Positions 14,966 to 24,229 of a DNA stretch of 41,955 bases are shown in pieces. The stretch spans positions 6,262 through 48,216 of the forward strand of contig DKNZ01000043.1 of assembly GCA_002469845.1 (NCBI GenBank), in the 5' to 3' direction. The notes under the pieces are model-generated. The model was not told where the DNA came from and did no database searches. It saw nothing but the letters and a program-made list of their open reading frames with translations. Source of the stretch: Cellvibrionales bacterium UBA7375 (lineage in GTDB: Bacteria; Pseudomonadota; Gammaproteobacteria; Pseudomonadales; Porticoccaceae). The stretch's first letter is position 1. Every line of letters starts with the position of its first letter. The translations under genes and the position numbers were made by a program.

Positions 14966-16420
14966 ATGACAAAAGAAATCTTAATAAATTATACACCCTT
15001 GGAGACTCGCCTAGCGTTGGTGGAAAATACTGTACTTAAGGAAATTCATATTGATAGAGGGGAAGATTCCAGTTTAGTTGGCAATATATACAAGGCAAAA
15101 GTACTCAGAGTGATACCAGGGATGCAGGCAGCATTTGTGGATATAGGCGCTAAGCGTAATGCTTTTTTACATATTGATGATATTCATTGCGCCAATTCAC
15201 AGGATAAGATCGCCCACACTTTAAGAGATGGTCAGGACATATTGGTTCAAGTATTGAAGGATTCAGTTAATAAGAAGGGAGCGCTATTAACCACTGATAT
15301 ATCGATAGCGACTGAGTATTTGGTTTACAGACAGGGTCGCGTCAAACCAGGTATATCAGCAAAAATAAAGCCAAAGTCTGAACGAACGAGATTGAATGAC
15401 CTTATGGATTCTATTGTTTCTTCGATAAAATTACCCGATAGCCTCAGTGGAAATTTTATTCTTCGTTCAGCGGCTGAGGGCATTAAAGAAAGCCAATTGA
15501 CGGAAGATATAAACAGCCTTATTGCAGTTTGGCGCTCTATAGAAAGTTTAAAAGCCCAAAAATCACCAGTATCTGTGTACAAAGAAACGCAAAGAAGTCA
15601 GGGATTAGTGACACAAATGCTGAGTCTTGGAATAGACAAAATAATCGTTGATAGCCCCAGTTTTTTTGAATCATTAGAAGCTGTTTGTAACCAGAGCAGG
15701 GTTACGGAAAAACCTATTATCAATTTATACAAAGAGCAGGGTAACCTATTTGATACTTATCAGATAGAGAGCCAAATCAATGCAGCACTCAAATCAGATG
15801 TTCCTTTGAATTGTGGCGGTCATATAGTGATTGAAGAGACTGAGGCGCTATCGGCTATAGATGTTAATACCGGTTCTTTTATTGGTGAATTTATTGATCA
15901 TAGTACTTTTCTTAAGGTAAACCTTGAGGCGGCTAAAGCCGCTGCTAAACAGATTAAGTTACGCAATCTAACCGGCATTATTATTATTGATTTTATAGAT
16001 ATGAAAGTTGCTGAGAATCGCCGTCAGGTATTACAACAACTCAAGCAGGCATTTTCCGAAGACAAAACTATAACTATAATCTCAGATTTTACAGAGCTAG
16101 GTTTGATTCAAATCGCTCGCAAGCGTACCAGTCCGAGTTTAAGTCAGATTTTATGTGCACCCTGTGGTCGGAGTGAAACTAGAAAACTTTTTAAATCAAA
16201 AAAAACACTGGCTATTGAGATATTTCGAGAGTTATCGAATATTGAGCTCAATGGAAAATGGCAGGCCTTGGAGATTTTCACCTCCGAGCCTGTTATTAAG
16301 ACCATCAAAAATAAATATGCTGTTCAGTTAAATGAATTTAAGAATAGAACAGGCTGTGATGTTAAACTTTGTATAGAAAGCTCATTTCCCAGCGATCAGT
16401 TTAATATTATTCCAGTTTAG
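14966..16420 (+). CDS. rng: Ribonuclease G
   Basis: A 484-aa RNase E/G family endonuclease that matures the 16S rRNA 5' end and decays some mRNAs. The S1 domain lies at about 36-115 (GNIYKAKVLRVIPGMQAAFVDIG). The catalytic DNase I-like domain contains AIDVNTGSFIG (Asp299) and IIIIDFIDM (Asp342), whose 43-residue spacing equals that of RNase E Asp303/Asp346. The zinc-link region reads LCAPCGRSE (Cys397, Cys400), where RNase G usually has a further CPxC cysteine; by spacing that position is Ser403. Length is typical of RNase G, with no RNase E scaffold tail. YhdP starts 8 bp after the stop. Confidence 0.95.
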   Translation: MTKEILINYTPLETRLALVENTVLKEIHIDRGEDSSLVGNIYKAKVLRVIPGMQAAFVDIGAKRNAFLHIDDIHCANSQDKIAHTLRDGQDILVQVLKDSVNKKGALLTTDISIATEYLVYRQGRVKPGISAKIKPKSERTRLNDLMDSIVSSIKLPDSLSGNFILRSAAEGIKESQLTEDINSLIAVWRSIESLKAQKSPVSVYKETQRSQGLVTQMLSLGIDKIIVDSPSFFESLEAVCNQSRVTEKPIINLYKEQGNLFDTYQIESQINAALKSDVPLNCGGHIVIEETEALSAIDVNTGSFIGEFIDHSTFLKVNLEAAKAAAKQIKLRNLTGIIIIDFIDMKVAENRRQVLQQLKQAFSEDKTITIISDFTELGLIQIARKRTSPSLSQILCAPCGRSETRKLFKSKKTLAIEIFRELSNIELNGKWQALEIFTSEPVIKTIKNKYAVQLNEFKNRTGCDVKLCIESSFPSDQFNIIPV

Positions 16421-16428
16421 TGACATAA

Positions 16429-19400
16429 ATGATCAAAAATATAGCGAAAAAAATTAAATTATTGACCCAATGGTTTGGTCTTGTGGGTGCGTTATTGATT
16501 ATTGGTATGGTTGTACTTATTTTTATCGGTCGCCAAACTATTGGCCAGCTAGATGATTTAAGGCCAAGTGTACAGTCTTTTATTGCGTCTAATACCGGCT
16601 TTAAAGTCAATTTGGGCCCACTGAGCGGGGAATGGCCGCAGCTTATACCAGTCATTAATATTCAAGGAGTTGAATTAATTGATTCTCAGCAAGAGCCCGT
16701 ACTCAGTCTTCAAGGTGCTCGTGCTGATTTAGACTTATTCAGTAGTATCAGAGTAGGCTCTCCTATATGGCGTGATTTAGCAATTGATCATCTAGAAATC
16801 AATTTTTTTGAAAATGACCAAGGTCATTGGCAATTAAAAGGATTTAGCGATGAATCTGAAACTGATTTAAATATTATCCTCGAACCATTTTTATATAGCC
16901 GCCATATCCGACTGAAATCTATCACCGTTAATCTTTATTCCTTTACCGGTCAAAAAAATCAATTTTTTGGTAGTCAGATGTTGATTGAAAATGACGAAGA
17001 TTTTCATCGTATGCAACTATCTGTCAGTGTTACAGAAGACGATAATCCAGCATATTTAGTGTTGGAAGCCCTTGGTAATCTTTCAGATTTAGATTCATTC
17101 AATGCTGAGGGATATCTTGAACTTAAAGGATTAGATCTTTCTGAGTCATTGAAAGTTCTCACTCAATCGCTATTCCCTAACGTACCCCCGACCCTAGACA
17201 AGTTTTCCATTAAAACAGATGGAGAAATTTGGTTAGACCTTCATCCAGGATGGCAGCTCGACTATAAAGGTAAACTCTCTCTATCTAAGGTACCTCTAAA
17301 TTGGTTGGCTGAAGATATTCCTCCAGTTACCGATATTAAAACGACAATGATCGGCTGGTATAAGCCAGGAAAAGACTGGAGTGCTCGATTACAAGATCTT
17401 GAGTTTGATATAGGAAAGACGAGTATTGATGAGCCTGTTAATATCTTATATACCCAAAAATTGGGTTCTAGAGGGCAGGAATTTGACGTATCTATTAATC
17501 ATATAAATTTAGAGTTAGTGACCGATTTAATCTATGAGACTGATTTTTTACCAACAAAAACATTAGAAACGCTAAAGACTATTAATCCTAGAGGAAATAT
17601 TTCATCCTTAAGTATGGGTCAATCTGAGGAGGGACTTTACGTATTCGCGAATTTAGATGGTTGCTATATCCAACCTTTCAAGGGTGTTCCAGGCGTTAAA
17701 GAAATTCATGGTTACATAGAGTTAAAGGATAAAAATGGATTGTTTCATATAGAAGATAACGACGGATTCGAAATACTTTTTCCAAAATCCTATCGAGATT
17801 ATCTAGCCTTTAAGCAAGCAAAAGGATCAATTTATTTTGATTGGCAGTCCCAAAATCAACTAATAGTTCACAGTGATTCAATTCATAGCCAATTAGAGTT
17901 TGGTCATAGTCAGTTGCAATTTTCCATAGAGCAACCTATTAGTGATGAAAAAATTGCAGCAGACTTTAACCTGTTGATTGGGGCAGAAAACTTAGATTTG
18001 AGTCTTACTAAAAATTACTTGCCATTCACCATGCCTGTTAGATCATCAAAATGGGTCAAAAATGCAGTTAAAGAGGGCAACTTAAAACAATTTGGACTTC
18101 TTTTTAGAAGCGGCCCACCCAGAAATAATAGTTTATCACGCACCCTGAAATTATTGCTTGATACAGAGAATGCATCCGTAAAGTTTAATCCAAATTGGCC
18201 ACAATTTAATCAGTTAGATGGTTTATTTTTGCTTGATGGTGGAAATTTGAGTGCGCAAATAAATTCTGCTTATTTAGGGCAGGCAGCCGTCAGCCAGACC
18301 AGAATTGAATACAGTGTAAAGTCCCCAGTCGAACAAAGAAAATGGATTATTGATGGTCGGCTAGATGCTGATTTACCATCAATGATCGATATTTTAGTTC
18401 AATCGCCCTTAAAGGGAAATCTTGGCCCAATGGTAAACTGGTCTTTTGGAGGAGACACAAAAACTCAGCTGCATATTGAACTGCCGAGTTATATTCCTGA
18501 TAACTCCAAGCCACCTACAACAGTCTATAGAGTAACTTCGAGCATCGATAATGGGAAAATGACAATTACTGATTCTCCAATTATATTAGATAAATTATCG
18601 GGTGAAATTGAATTTACATCTAGCAGCGGAATCTTTTCTGATAATTTAAATGCGTTACTTTGGGATAAACCATTTACAGCTAAACTATATCGCGATGATC
18701 AACAGCAGATGTCATTTGCTACAGCATTGGCACCCAAAAGTTTAAATCAATTTGTAGACTTTCCGTGGCAAAATATAATAACAGACACCATTACTTTAAA
18801 TGGTTTGCTAGCTAAGGATCTCGATAATCCCTCTAAAACTGTCTTAGATGTTAAAAGCGATATGAAGGATGTAGCGATAAATTTACCCCCACCCATAGGT
18901 AAAGATAGGGATCAATCGCAACAACTTGAGTTGAAATTATATTTTGAACCAAGTCTGATCCAGCTTAAAGGAAAACTAGGTCAGCGGCTTATTTCGGATA
19001 TAAGGTTTGAGCAAGGAAGCTTAAAGCGAGGTGTTATAAGCTACGATAATCCGCTCACAATGCCTGATCAAGAAGGACTTTTGATATTAGCTAAGTTTCC
19101 GACTATAGATTTTAAGTCATGGCAGCCACTAAGTGATTTGATTGCACAGACTCCTAAACGTTCTGATTCTCTTGAAACTTTGTTCGATTTAGAATTAGCT
19201 CAGTGGAAAGTGTCCGGCCTTCAATTATCCGAGGTTAATGTCAGAATTAAGCCAGTTACACAGGGTTTAGATGCAGTTTTTACCAGTGATTTGGCCGATG
19301 GGTCGGTAACCCTTTTTCGAGATTCTAATCAGCCAACAAAAATTGCTTTAAATAGACTTGAATTGCCAAATAGACTGGAGGATAGCTCAGCCCTAGATCC

Positions 19401-20268
19401 AAGATTGCTGATGGCTACAGATTTTTCAGTCGACAAGCTATGGATTGCCGAGCGAGACATAGGATCACTTTCATTTGAATTAAGAATAGAGCCCTCCGGA
19501 GCATTATTTAACAATATAATAGGAAATATTTTTGGCTTAGAGCCCGGTGTTTATTCTAAGGAAGCCCCCACTGATTTTTTCTGGGGTTATGATGGTAAAA
19601 ATCATTTAAGTAAGCTGGTAGGTCCTATAGGCATTAATAATATAGGCGATTTATTCAGTTCATTTGATCTGCCCCAGGTATTAGATAGTCAGTCTGGAAG
19701 ATTAGATGCCGATATAACCTGGCGTGGAGAGCCATGGACAATAAATAAAGATAATCTTATCGGTGATTTTAAAATTAGCTTAATCGATGGTAATTTTTAT
19801 CGTACACCTGGGGGTGCCGGAACGGCACTCAAGCTAGTCGGATTATTTAATTTCGCCAACTGGCTTCGACGGTTACAGTTGGATTTTTCTGATGTGATTG
19901 GTCAAAATTTAGCCTATAACCGCTTGGATGGCAGCTTAAGTTTTGATCAATCAGTCCTTACTTTAGAAGAGCCCTTAAAAATTAAAATGCCATCGGGGCG
20001 AATGAGTATGGTAGGGGATTTTGATTTTCATTTTGAAACAGTTGATGCGCAACTTGTGGCGACACTTCCAGTGGCAACCAATTTGCCCTGGTTAGTTGGC
20101 TTAACAGGGGGGCTACCAGCAGCCTTAGGCGTTTATGCCACTAGTAAATTAGTTGAAAAGCAGGTTGATCGTCTCTCGAGTATAAGTTATGAGATCACAG
20201 GCCCTTGGGATGATGTTGAGGTGTCGGTGGATAAAATATTTGCCGACGAACTTCCCCAAACCAAATAA
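16429..20268 (+). CDS. yhdP: YhdP family AsmA-like envelope phospholipid transport protein
   Basis: A very large 1279-aa protein with a single N-terminal membrane helix (about 15-34, WFGLVGALLIIGMVVLIFIG) and a long beta-rich periplasmic body. It ends with the AsmA_2/DUF3971-type block GGAGTALKLVGLFNFANWLRR and LPVATNLPWLVGLTGGLPAALGVY, which identifies the YhdP (TIGR02099) family. YhdP is one of the AsmA-like bridges that carry phospholipid from inner to outer membrane. Position after rng matches Pseudomonas and enteric bacteria. The length is normal for the family. The short 8-bp gap from rng, with a weak SD, suggests coupling. Confidence 0.93.
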   Translation: MIKNIAKKIKLLTQWFGLVGALLIIGMVVLIFIGRQTIGQLDDLRPSVQSFIASNTGFKVNLGPLSGEWPQLIPVINIQGVELIDSQQEPVLSLQGARADLDLFSSIRVGSPIWRDLAIDHLEINFFENDQGHWQLKGFSDESETDLNIILEPFLYSRHIRLKSITVNLYSFTGQKNQFFGSQMLIENDEDFHRMQLSVSVTEDDNPAYLVLEALGNLSDLDSFNAEGYLELKGLDLSESLKVLTQSLFPNVPPTLDKFSIKTDGEIWLDLHPGWQLDYKGKLSLSKVPLNWLAEDIPPVTDIKTTMIGWYKPGKDWSARLQDLEFDIGKTSIDEPVNILYTQKLGSRGQEFDVSINHINLELVTDLIYETDFLPTKTLETLKTINPRGNISSLSMGQSEEGLYVFANLDGCYIQPFKGVPGVKEIHGYIELKDKNGLFHIEDNDGFEILFPKSYRDYLAFKQAKGSIYFDWQSQNQLIVHSDSIHSQLEFGHSQLQFSIEQPISDEKIAADFNLLIGAENLDLSLTKNYLPFTMPVRSSKWVKNAVKEGNLKQFGLLFRSGPPRNNSLSRTLKLLLDTENASVKFNPNWPQFNQLDGLFLLDGGNLSAQINSAYLGQAAVSQTRIEYSVKSPVEQRKWIIDGRLDADLPSMIDILVQSPLKGNLGPMVNWSFGGDTKTQLHIELPSYIPDNSKPPTTVYRVTSSIDNGKMTITDSPIILDKLSGEIEFTSSSGIFSDNLNALLWDKPFTAKLYRDDQQQMSFATALAPKSLNQFVDFPWQNIITDTITLNGLLAKDLDNPSKTVLDVKSDMKDVAINLPPPIGKDRDQSQQLELKLYFEPSLIQLKGKLGQRLISDIRFEQGSLKRGVISYDNPLTMPDQEGLLILAKFPTIDFKSWQPLSDLIAQTPKRSDSLETLFDLELAQWKVSGLQLSEVNVRIKPVTQGLDAVFTSDLADGSVTLFRDSNQPTKIALNRLELPNRLEDSSALDPRLLMATDFSVDKLWIAERDIGSLSFELRIEPSGALFNNIIGNIFGLEPGVYSKEAPTDFFWGYDGKNHLSKLVGPIGINNIGDLFSSFDLPQVLDSQSGRLDADITWRGEPWTINKDNLIGDFKISLIDGNFYRTPGGAGTALKLVGLFNFANWLRRLQLDFSDVIGQNLAYNRLDGSLSFDQSVLTLEEPLKIKMPSGRMSMVGDFDFHFETVDAQLVATLPVATNLPWLVGLTGGLPAALGVYATSKLVEKQVDRLSSISYEITGPWDDVEVSVDKIFADELPQTK

Positions 20269-20297
20269 TAACAAAATAGTAATCATTTAGGATTCTT

Positions 20298-21131
20298 ATG
20301 AAAAATATCGTAAAAGTGGCTGCTATACAGTCTCGACCATTAAACCAATTAGAGGCTAACCTCAATCAAATTCAAAAGTTATTAGTTGAGGCTTCAAGGC
20401 AACAGGCAAGGATAGCTGTTCTGCCAGAAAACTTTGCTTATTACGGTCAACAAGATTTGCAATCAATTGGTTTTCAGGAGGCTTTAGATAGTGGACCCGT
20501 TAGGCAATTTTTAAGTGAACAGGCCCAACGTTTAAAGCTGTGGATTATCGGCGGAACAGTTCCGTTAGGGGATAAAAGATCTAAGCCAGTGGCAAGGTCG
20601 CTGGTATACGACCCCTGTGGCCAGTGTATTAATCATTACGATAAGATCCATTTGTTTGATGCCGATGTTCATTCAGAAAATAACCAGCAAGCTTATCGTG
20701 AATCTGATTCCTATAGTTATGGCACGGCTATTAAAACGGTTAAAACAGACTTTTGTAAGCTAGGAATGTCTGTTTGCTATGATTTGAGGTTTGCTGCATT
20801 GTACCATCATTTAAGAGTAGCCGGGTCCCAGGTAGTTACAGTTCCAGCTGCATTTACCGCTATTACCGGTAGAGATCATTGGCAGCTTTTACTTAGAGCA
20901 CGGGCTGTAGAAAACCAATTTTTTATGATAGGTGCTAATTTAGTTGACAGAACCAGTAGTTCACGTGGTCTTTGGGGTGGAAGTGCAATTATTGATCCCT
21001 GGGGTACAGTGATTGCCAAAATTGATGATGACATTGGTGTAGTTTCTGCTGATATTAATTTAAATATGATTGATGATATTAGAACCAGAATGCCAGTTCA
21101 TAATCACGGGCGGCTAATGTTTAAAAATTAA
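20298..21131 (+). CDS. Nitrilase-superfamily carbon-nitrogen hydrolase (Nit-type amidase)
   Basis: A 277-aa nitrilase-fold amidase with the complete catalytic triad Glu44 (VLPENFAYYG), Lys116 (YDKIHLFDADV) and Cys160 (MSVCYDLRF). The sequence resembles Nit1/Nit2-type enzymes, which remove deaminated glutathione or omega-amides made by transaminase side reactions; the exact substrate here is inferred. A good SD (AGGA, 5 bases before ATG) is present. Last gene of the mre run; its stop overlaps the convergent darP gene by 4 bp. In Pseudomonas the next gene would be tldD, which is absent. Confidence 0.88.
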   Translation: MKNIVKVAAIQSRPLNQLEANLNQIQKLLVEASRQQARIAVLPENFAYYGQQDLQSIGFQEALDSGPVRQFLSEQAQRLKLWIIGGTVPLGDKRSKPVARSLVYDPCGQCINHYDKIHLFDADVHSENNQQAYRESDSYSYGTAIKTVKTDFCKLGMSVCYDLRFAALYHHLRVAGSQVVTVPAAFTAITGRDHWQLLLRARAVENQFFMIGANLVDRTSSSRGLWGGSAIIDPWGTVIAKIDDDIGVVSADINLNMIDDIRTRMPVHNHGRLMFKN

Positions 21132-21628
21132 TCGGCTAGTTGCCTGATATATTGAAATAATTTCTCATTTGCGGATGAGTGCTTGTTGAGAGATTTATCC
21201 CGACAAGTCTGTCTTTGAAGGCTTCTAAGCTGTTGTCTGTCAGCCTCTGGATAGTGCCCAATAAAATCCTCGATGGCATCATTTCCCTCAATGATTAAGC
21301 GATCTCGCCATTGTTCAAGCTTAGCAAAGTGTTGGCGAAAGGTTTGAGATTGATGATTGAGTTTATCTAGAGAATATTTAATTTCAGTAACATCAGTGCT
21401 GCGTAAAAGCTTGCCTATATATTGAATTTGTCGGCGTCTTGCATCCAAATTCTTTAATCGTCTAGCTTCTTTGATAGCTGCTTTCAAAGAATCATCAAGA
21501 ATAATTTTTTCGAGTTGCGATTTAGGTAATAACACTAGCTGTTCACCCATATTTCGCAGCTCTTGATTCTCTCTTTTGAGCTGAGATCTGCTGGGTAGAT
21601 CTAATGATTCGTTGAGTAAATCAGACAT
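21128..21628 (-). CDS. darP: Ribosome biogenesis factor DarP (YjgA)
   Basis: A 166-aa helical, highly charged protein of the YjgA/DUF615 family. The core LVLLPKSQLEKIILDDSLKA, followed by LDARRRQIQYIGKLLR, is characteristic. In E. coli the protein binds late 50S subunit precursors near the peptidyl transferase centre and aids assembly. Its ATG overlaps the mgtE stop by one base, so it is likely the last gene of the rpoN/PTS-Ntr minus-strand run. It is convergent with the Nit gene (4-bp overlap). In Pseudomonas this gene sits between tldD and pmbA; both are missing here. Confidence 0.92.
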   Translation of the reverse strand: MSDLLNESLDLPSRSQLKRENQELRNMGEQLVLLPKSQLEKIILDDSLKAAIKEARRLKNLDARRRQIQYIGKLLRSTDVTEIKYSLDKLNHQSQTFRQHFAKLEQWRDRLIIEGNDAIEDFIGHYPEADRQQLRSLQRQTCRDKSLNKHSSANEKLFQYIRQLAD

Positions 21629-22977
21629 TAGTTAAGAAATAATGTTGCAAGGCCAAGGAACGAAATAAAGCCTACTACATCAGTAATTGTGGTTAGGATA
21701 ACCGTTCCTGCAAGAGCGGGATCAATTTTAAGAGATTTAAGCATTACCGGAAGTAATGTCCCCGTAAGTGCAGCTGCCATCAAATTTATCGCCATAGCAA
21801 GACCAATAATAAGAGCCATAGTTGCATCTTGAAACCACAGGGATACTACACATCCCACGATAAGGGCATAAAGTAGCCCGTTAAGGGCACCCACAGCAAA
21901 TTCTTTACTGAGTAGAAAGTTTAGGTTGCCTCGCTCAATTTGACCAAGGGCCATACCCCGTATAACTACGGTTAACGTCTGGCTTCCTGCCACACCCCCC
22001 ATACTGGCAACAATAGGCATCAAAATTGCCAGTGCCACCACTTTATCCAAAGTATCCTCAAATAGGCTAATAGCAGTTGAGGCAAATATAGCGGTCAGAA
22101 GATTAACTCCCAACCATACGGCACGCCGTGGAACGGTTTTGCCAATCGAGGAAAAGGTATCTTCGGTGTCACTAAGACCGGCCATCGCCAGTAAAGAGTG
22201 ATCGGCATCTTCAACAATAACATCAACCACATCATCAATGGTGATTCGACCCACTAGGCGATTTTCATCGTCCACTACAGGCGCAGAAACTAAATCATGG
22301 CGCTGAAACAACTGTGCCACTTCAGAGTCAGTAAGATTGACATGGATACCTCGTACCTCGGTATTTATGACTTCCCTTACGCTAGTAGTTGGCGATGATG
22401 TCAGTAACATTCCCAATGGCAGATTGCCAACAAAAGTATCATCACGATTAACCACAAAAAGGTTATCAGTAATTTCTGGAATTTCCTCAAAACGACGAAG
22501 ATAGCGCAGGACAACATCAACAGTAATATCCGGACGAACGGTTATAACCTCAGTGTCCATAAGGCCGCCAGCGGTATCTTCATCGTAAGTAAGAACTGAC
22601 TCAACCCGTTGTCTATCCTGCGCCGACATGGCTTGTAAAACCTCAGGAATTACGCGATCGGGTAATTGCTGAAGGATATCCACAATGTCATCGACATCCA
22701 GACCTTCGGTTATGGATGCAACTTCAGCACTATCCATTTCATCTAAAAATTCTAATCTTATATCATCGGATAACTCATGAATAACTTCTCCAGATATTTC
22801 AGGATCAACAAGTTCCCAAAGGATTCTTCTGTATTTAGGAGGAGCAGTTTCTAACTGATGGGCAACATCGGGTGGGGATAAATTATTGAGGGTGTGCCTG
22901 ACTTGATTTAACGTCACCGAATCGATGGCGCTACCAAGTTGTGACAGTAGATTGTTATATTGCGTTGCCTGAGTCAT
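21628..22977 (-). CDS. mgtE: Magnesium transporter MgtE
   Basis: A 449-aa MgtE channel. The cytoplasmic N domain (about 15-130) has the superhelical repeats with ELSDDIRLEFLDEMDSAEVA and DVDDIVDILQQLPD. The paired CBS domains (about 135-255) carry the Mg-sensing acidic residues. The C-terminal pore domain (about 285-449) has five hydrophobic helices, including MPIVASMGGVAGSQTLTVVIRG and a last helix with DPALAGTVILTTITDVVGF, the pore Asp region. It transports Mg2+ down its gradient and is gated by cytoplasmic Mg2+ via the CBS domains. A GAGGA SD precedes the ATG. It is separated from npr by 102 bp containing several overlapping hairpins. Confidence 0.96.
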   Translation of the reverse strand: MTQATQYNNLLSQLGSAIDSVTLNQVRHTLNNLSPPDVAHQLETAPPKYRRILWELVDPEISGEVIHELSDDIRLEFLDEMDSAEVASITEGLDVDDIVDILQQLPDRVIPEVLQAMSAQDRQRVESVLTYDEDTAGGLMDTEVITVRPDITVDVVLRYLRRFEEIPEITDNLFVVNRDDTFVGNLPLGMLLTSSPTTSVREVINTEVRGIHVNLTDSEVAQLFQRHDLVSAPVVDDENRLVGRITIDDVVDVIVEDADHSLLAMAGLSDTEDTFSSIGKTVPRRAVWLGVNLLTAIFASTAISLFEDTLDKVVALAILMPIVASMGGVAGSQTLTVVIRGMALGQIERGNLNFLLSKEFAVGALNGLLYALIVGCVVSLWFQDATMALIIGLAMAINLMAAALTGTLLPVMLKSLKIDPALAGTVILTTITDVVGFISFLGLATLFLN

Positions 22978-23031
22978 GATCTATTTCCTCAAAAGCCCAA
23001 TAAGCACTAGTGAATCGATAGTTTAACCTAA

Positions 23032-23093
23032 AAGGCAGTAGGATGCCTTGCTATAGCAAGTAAATTTGACTTGCGAGGGTTATTTTCCCTCGC
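23032..23093 (-). promoter_or_regulatory. Chained alternative hairpins in the npr-mgtE spacer
   Basis: Read on the minus strand, four short hairpins follow one another with shared arms: A, GCGAGGG / CCCTCGC around the npr stop (23073-23093); B, GCAAGT / ACTTGC (23056-23074); C, the palindrome CTTGCTATAGCAAG (23047-23060); D, AAGGCA / TGCCTT (23032-23049), whose 3' arm runs into four U's. B shares bases with A and C, and D shares bases with C, so the RNA could switch between A+C and B+D. This layout resembles attenuators, but the stems are only 5-7 bp. Confidence 0.35.
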
Positions 23094-23349
23094 CGAAATA
23101 GTCAGCGAGTAGTCGGGTAATCATACTACATGCTTCATCCTCATCAGGCCCGTCAAATTCAAAAATAAGTTCAGTACCCTGACTAGCCGCCAAGAGTAAT
23201 AGCGACATAATACTTTTTGCATCTACTAGTGGTAATTCTGTACCAGTTTTTATACTAGATTCATAACGACCGGCAAGGGATGCCAGTTTAGTTGCAGCTC
23301 GGGCGTGTAATCCGAGCTCATTGATTATGGGTAATTTACAGTTAATCAT
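23080..23349 (-). CDS. ptsO: Nitrogen-PTS phosphocarrier protein NPr
   Basis: An 89-aa HPr-like carrier. The active site His15 lies in NELGLHARAATKL, and Ser46 lies in VDAKSIMSLLLLA, the positions seen in HPr proteins. NPr passes phosphate from EI-Ntr (PtsP, not in this window) to EIIA-Ntr (PtsN, encoded two genes upstream). It acts in regulation of potassium, nitrogen and envelope balance rather than sugar uptake. Its last codons and stop lie in a GC-rich 7-bp hairpin. The gap from rapZ is 16 bp. Confidence 0.95.
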   Translation of the reverse strand: MINCKLPIINELGLHARAATKLASLAGRYESSIKTGTELPLVDAKSIMSLLLLAASQGTELIFEFDGPDEDEACSMITRLLADYFGEGK

Positions 23350-23365
23350 TATTTTTACCTATGTA

Positions 23366-24229
23366 TCACTGACTAGCAATTTCTTTATGAATCACTTGAA
23401 CAAAACTGTACTGTTTAGAGAAGTGTTCATGAAGACGATTAGCCATATAAACAGACCGATGTTGCCCTCCCGTACAACCAATGGATACAGTCAAATAACT
23501 GCGGTTATTTGACTGAAATTTAGGAATCCAGCGTGTCAGGTAGCCAATAATGTCGGCCAACATAGAAGCTACATCAACTTGGCTTTCAAGAAAAGTAATT
23601 ACCCCCAAATCATTGCCAGTTTGAGTTCGCAGCTCTGCTTTCCAATATGGATTAGGCAAGCACCTAACATCAAACACAAAGTCAGAACCATTGGGTATTC
23701 GTTCTTTGAAACCAAAGCTTTCAAATAAAATAGTCATTTGTTGTTGGTTGTTAGGGATAATAGTGTTTTTAACTAAATCACGTAGTTGGTGAAGTGTAAG
23801 CCCAGAAGTATCAATGGTTAGACTGGCTACTTTAGCAATAGGGGCGATAATATTTTCCTCTAAATCAATCGCCTCTTTAAGCCCTATGGTATTACTACTC
23901 AGTGGATGCTTACGTCTAGTCTCAGAATAACGACGAAGTAAGTCAGCGCGTTGAGCTTTCAAAAATATCACATCAACTTGAACCCCAGTATCTTCAATAG
24001 TACTCAGTATATTTGGGATCTTAGATAGGTCTCCCATAAGATTACGGGCATCTATACCTACAGCTAACTCAAATTGTGAATCACGACTATCGGCCTTTAA
24101 CTGATTAATTAATTCTGGTAATAGGCTTGAGGGCAAATTATCTATGCAGGTAAAACCAACATCCTCAAGAATATTGAGTGCAGACGTCTTTCCCGAACCT
24201 GAGTGTCCACTAATAACGATAAGTCTCAT
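23366..24229 (-). CDS. rapZ: RNase adapter protein RapZ
   Basis: A 287-aa nucleotide-binding protein. Walker A GHSGSGKTS spans residues 8-16, and the C-terminal ligand domain has VSIGCTGGQHRSVYMANRL. In enteric bacteria RapZ binds glucosamine-6-phosphate and directs RNase E to the sRNA GlmZ, controlling glmS; whether GlmY/GlmZ exist in this organism is not visible. The ATG overlaps the ptsN stop by one base. The ptsN-rapZ-npr order is the conserved arrangement. The amino-sugar theme is shared with glmM and murA elsewhere in the window. Confidence 0.95.
   Translation of the reverse strand: MRLIVISGHSGSGKTSALNILEDVGFTCIDNLPSSLLPELINQLKADSRDSQFELAVGIDARNLMGDLSKIPNILSTIEDTGVQVDVIFLKAQRADLLRRYSETRRKHPLSSNTIGLKEAIDLEENIIAPIAKVASLTIDTSGLTLHQLRDLVKNTIIPNNQQQMTILFESFGFKERIPNGSDFVFDVRCLPNPYWKAELRTQTGNDLGVITFLESQVDVASMLADIIGYLTRWIPKFQSNNRSYLTVSIGCTGGQHRSVYMANRLHEHFSKQYSFVQVIHKEIASQ

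Noticed and set aside
22978..23079. M-box magnesium riboswitch before mgtE
   Set aside because: The spacer is only 102 bp and lacks any sequence I recognise from the M-box; hairpins present are short and different.
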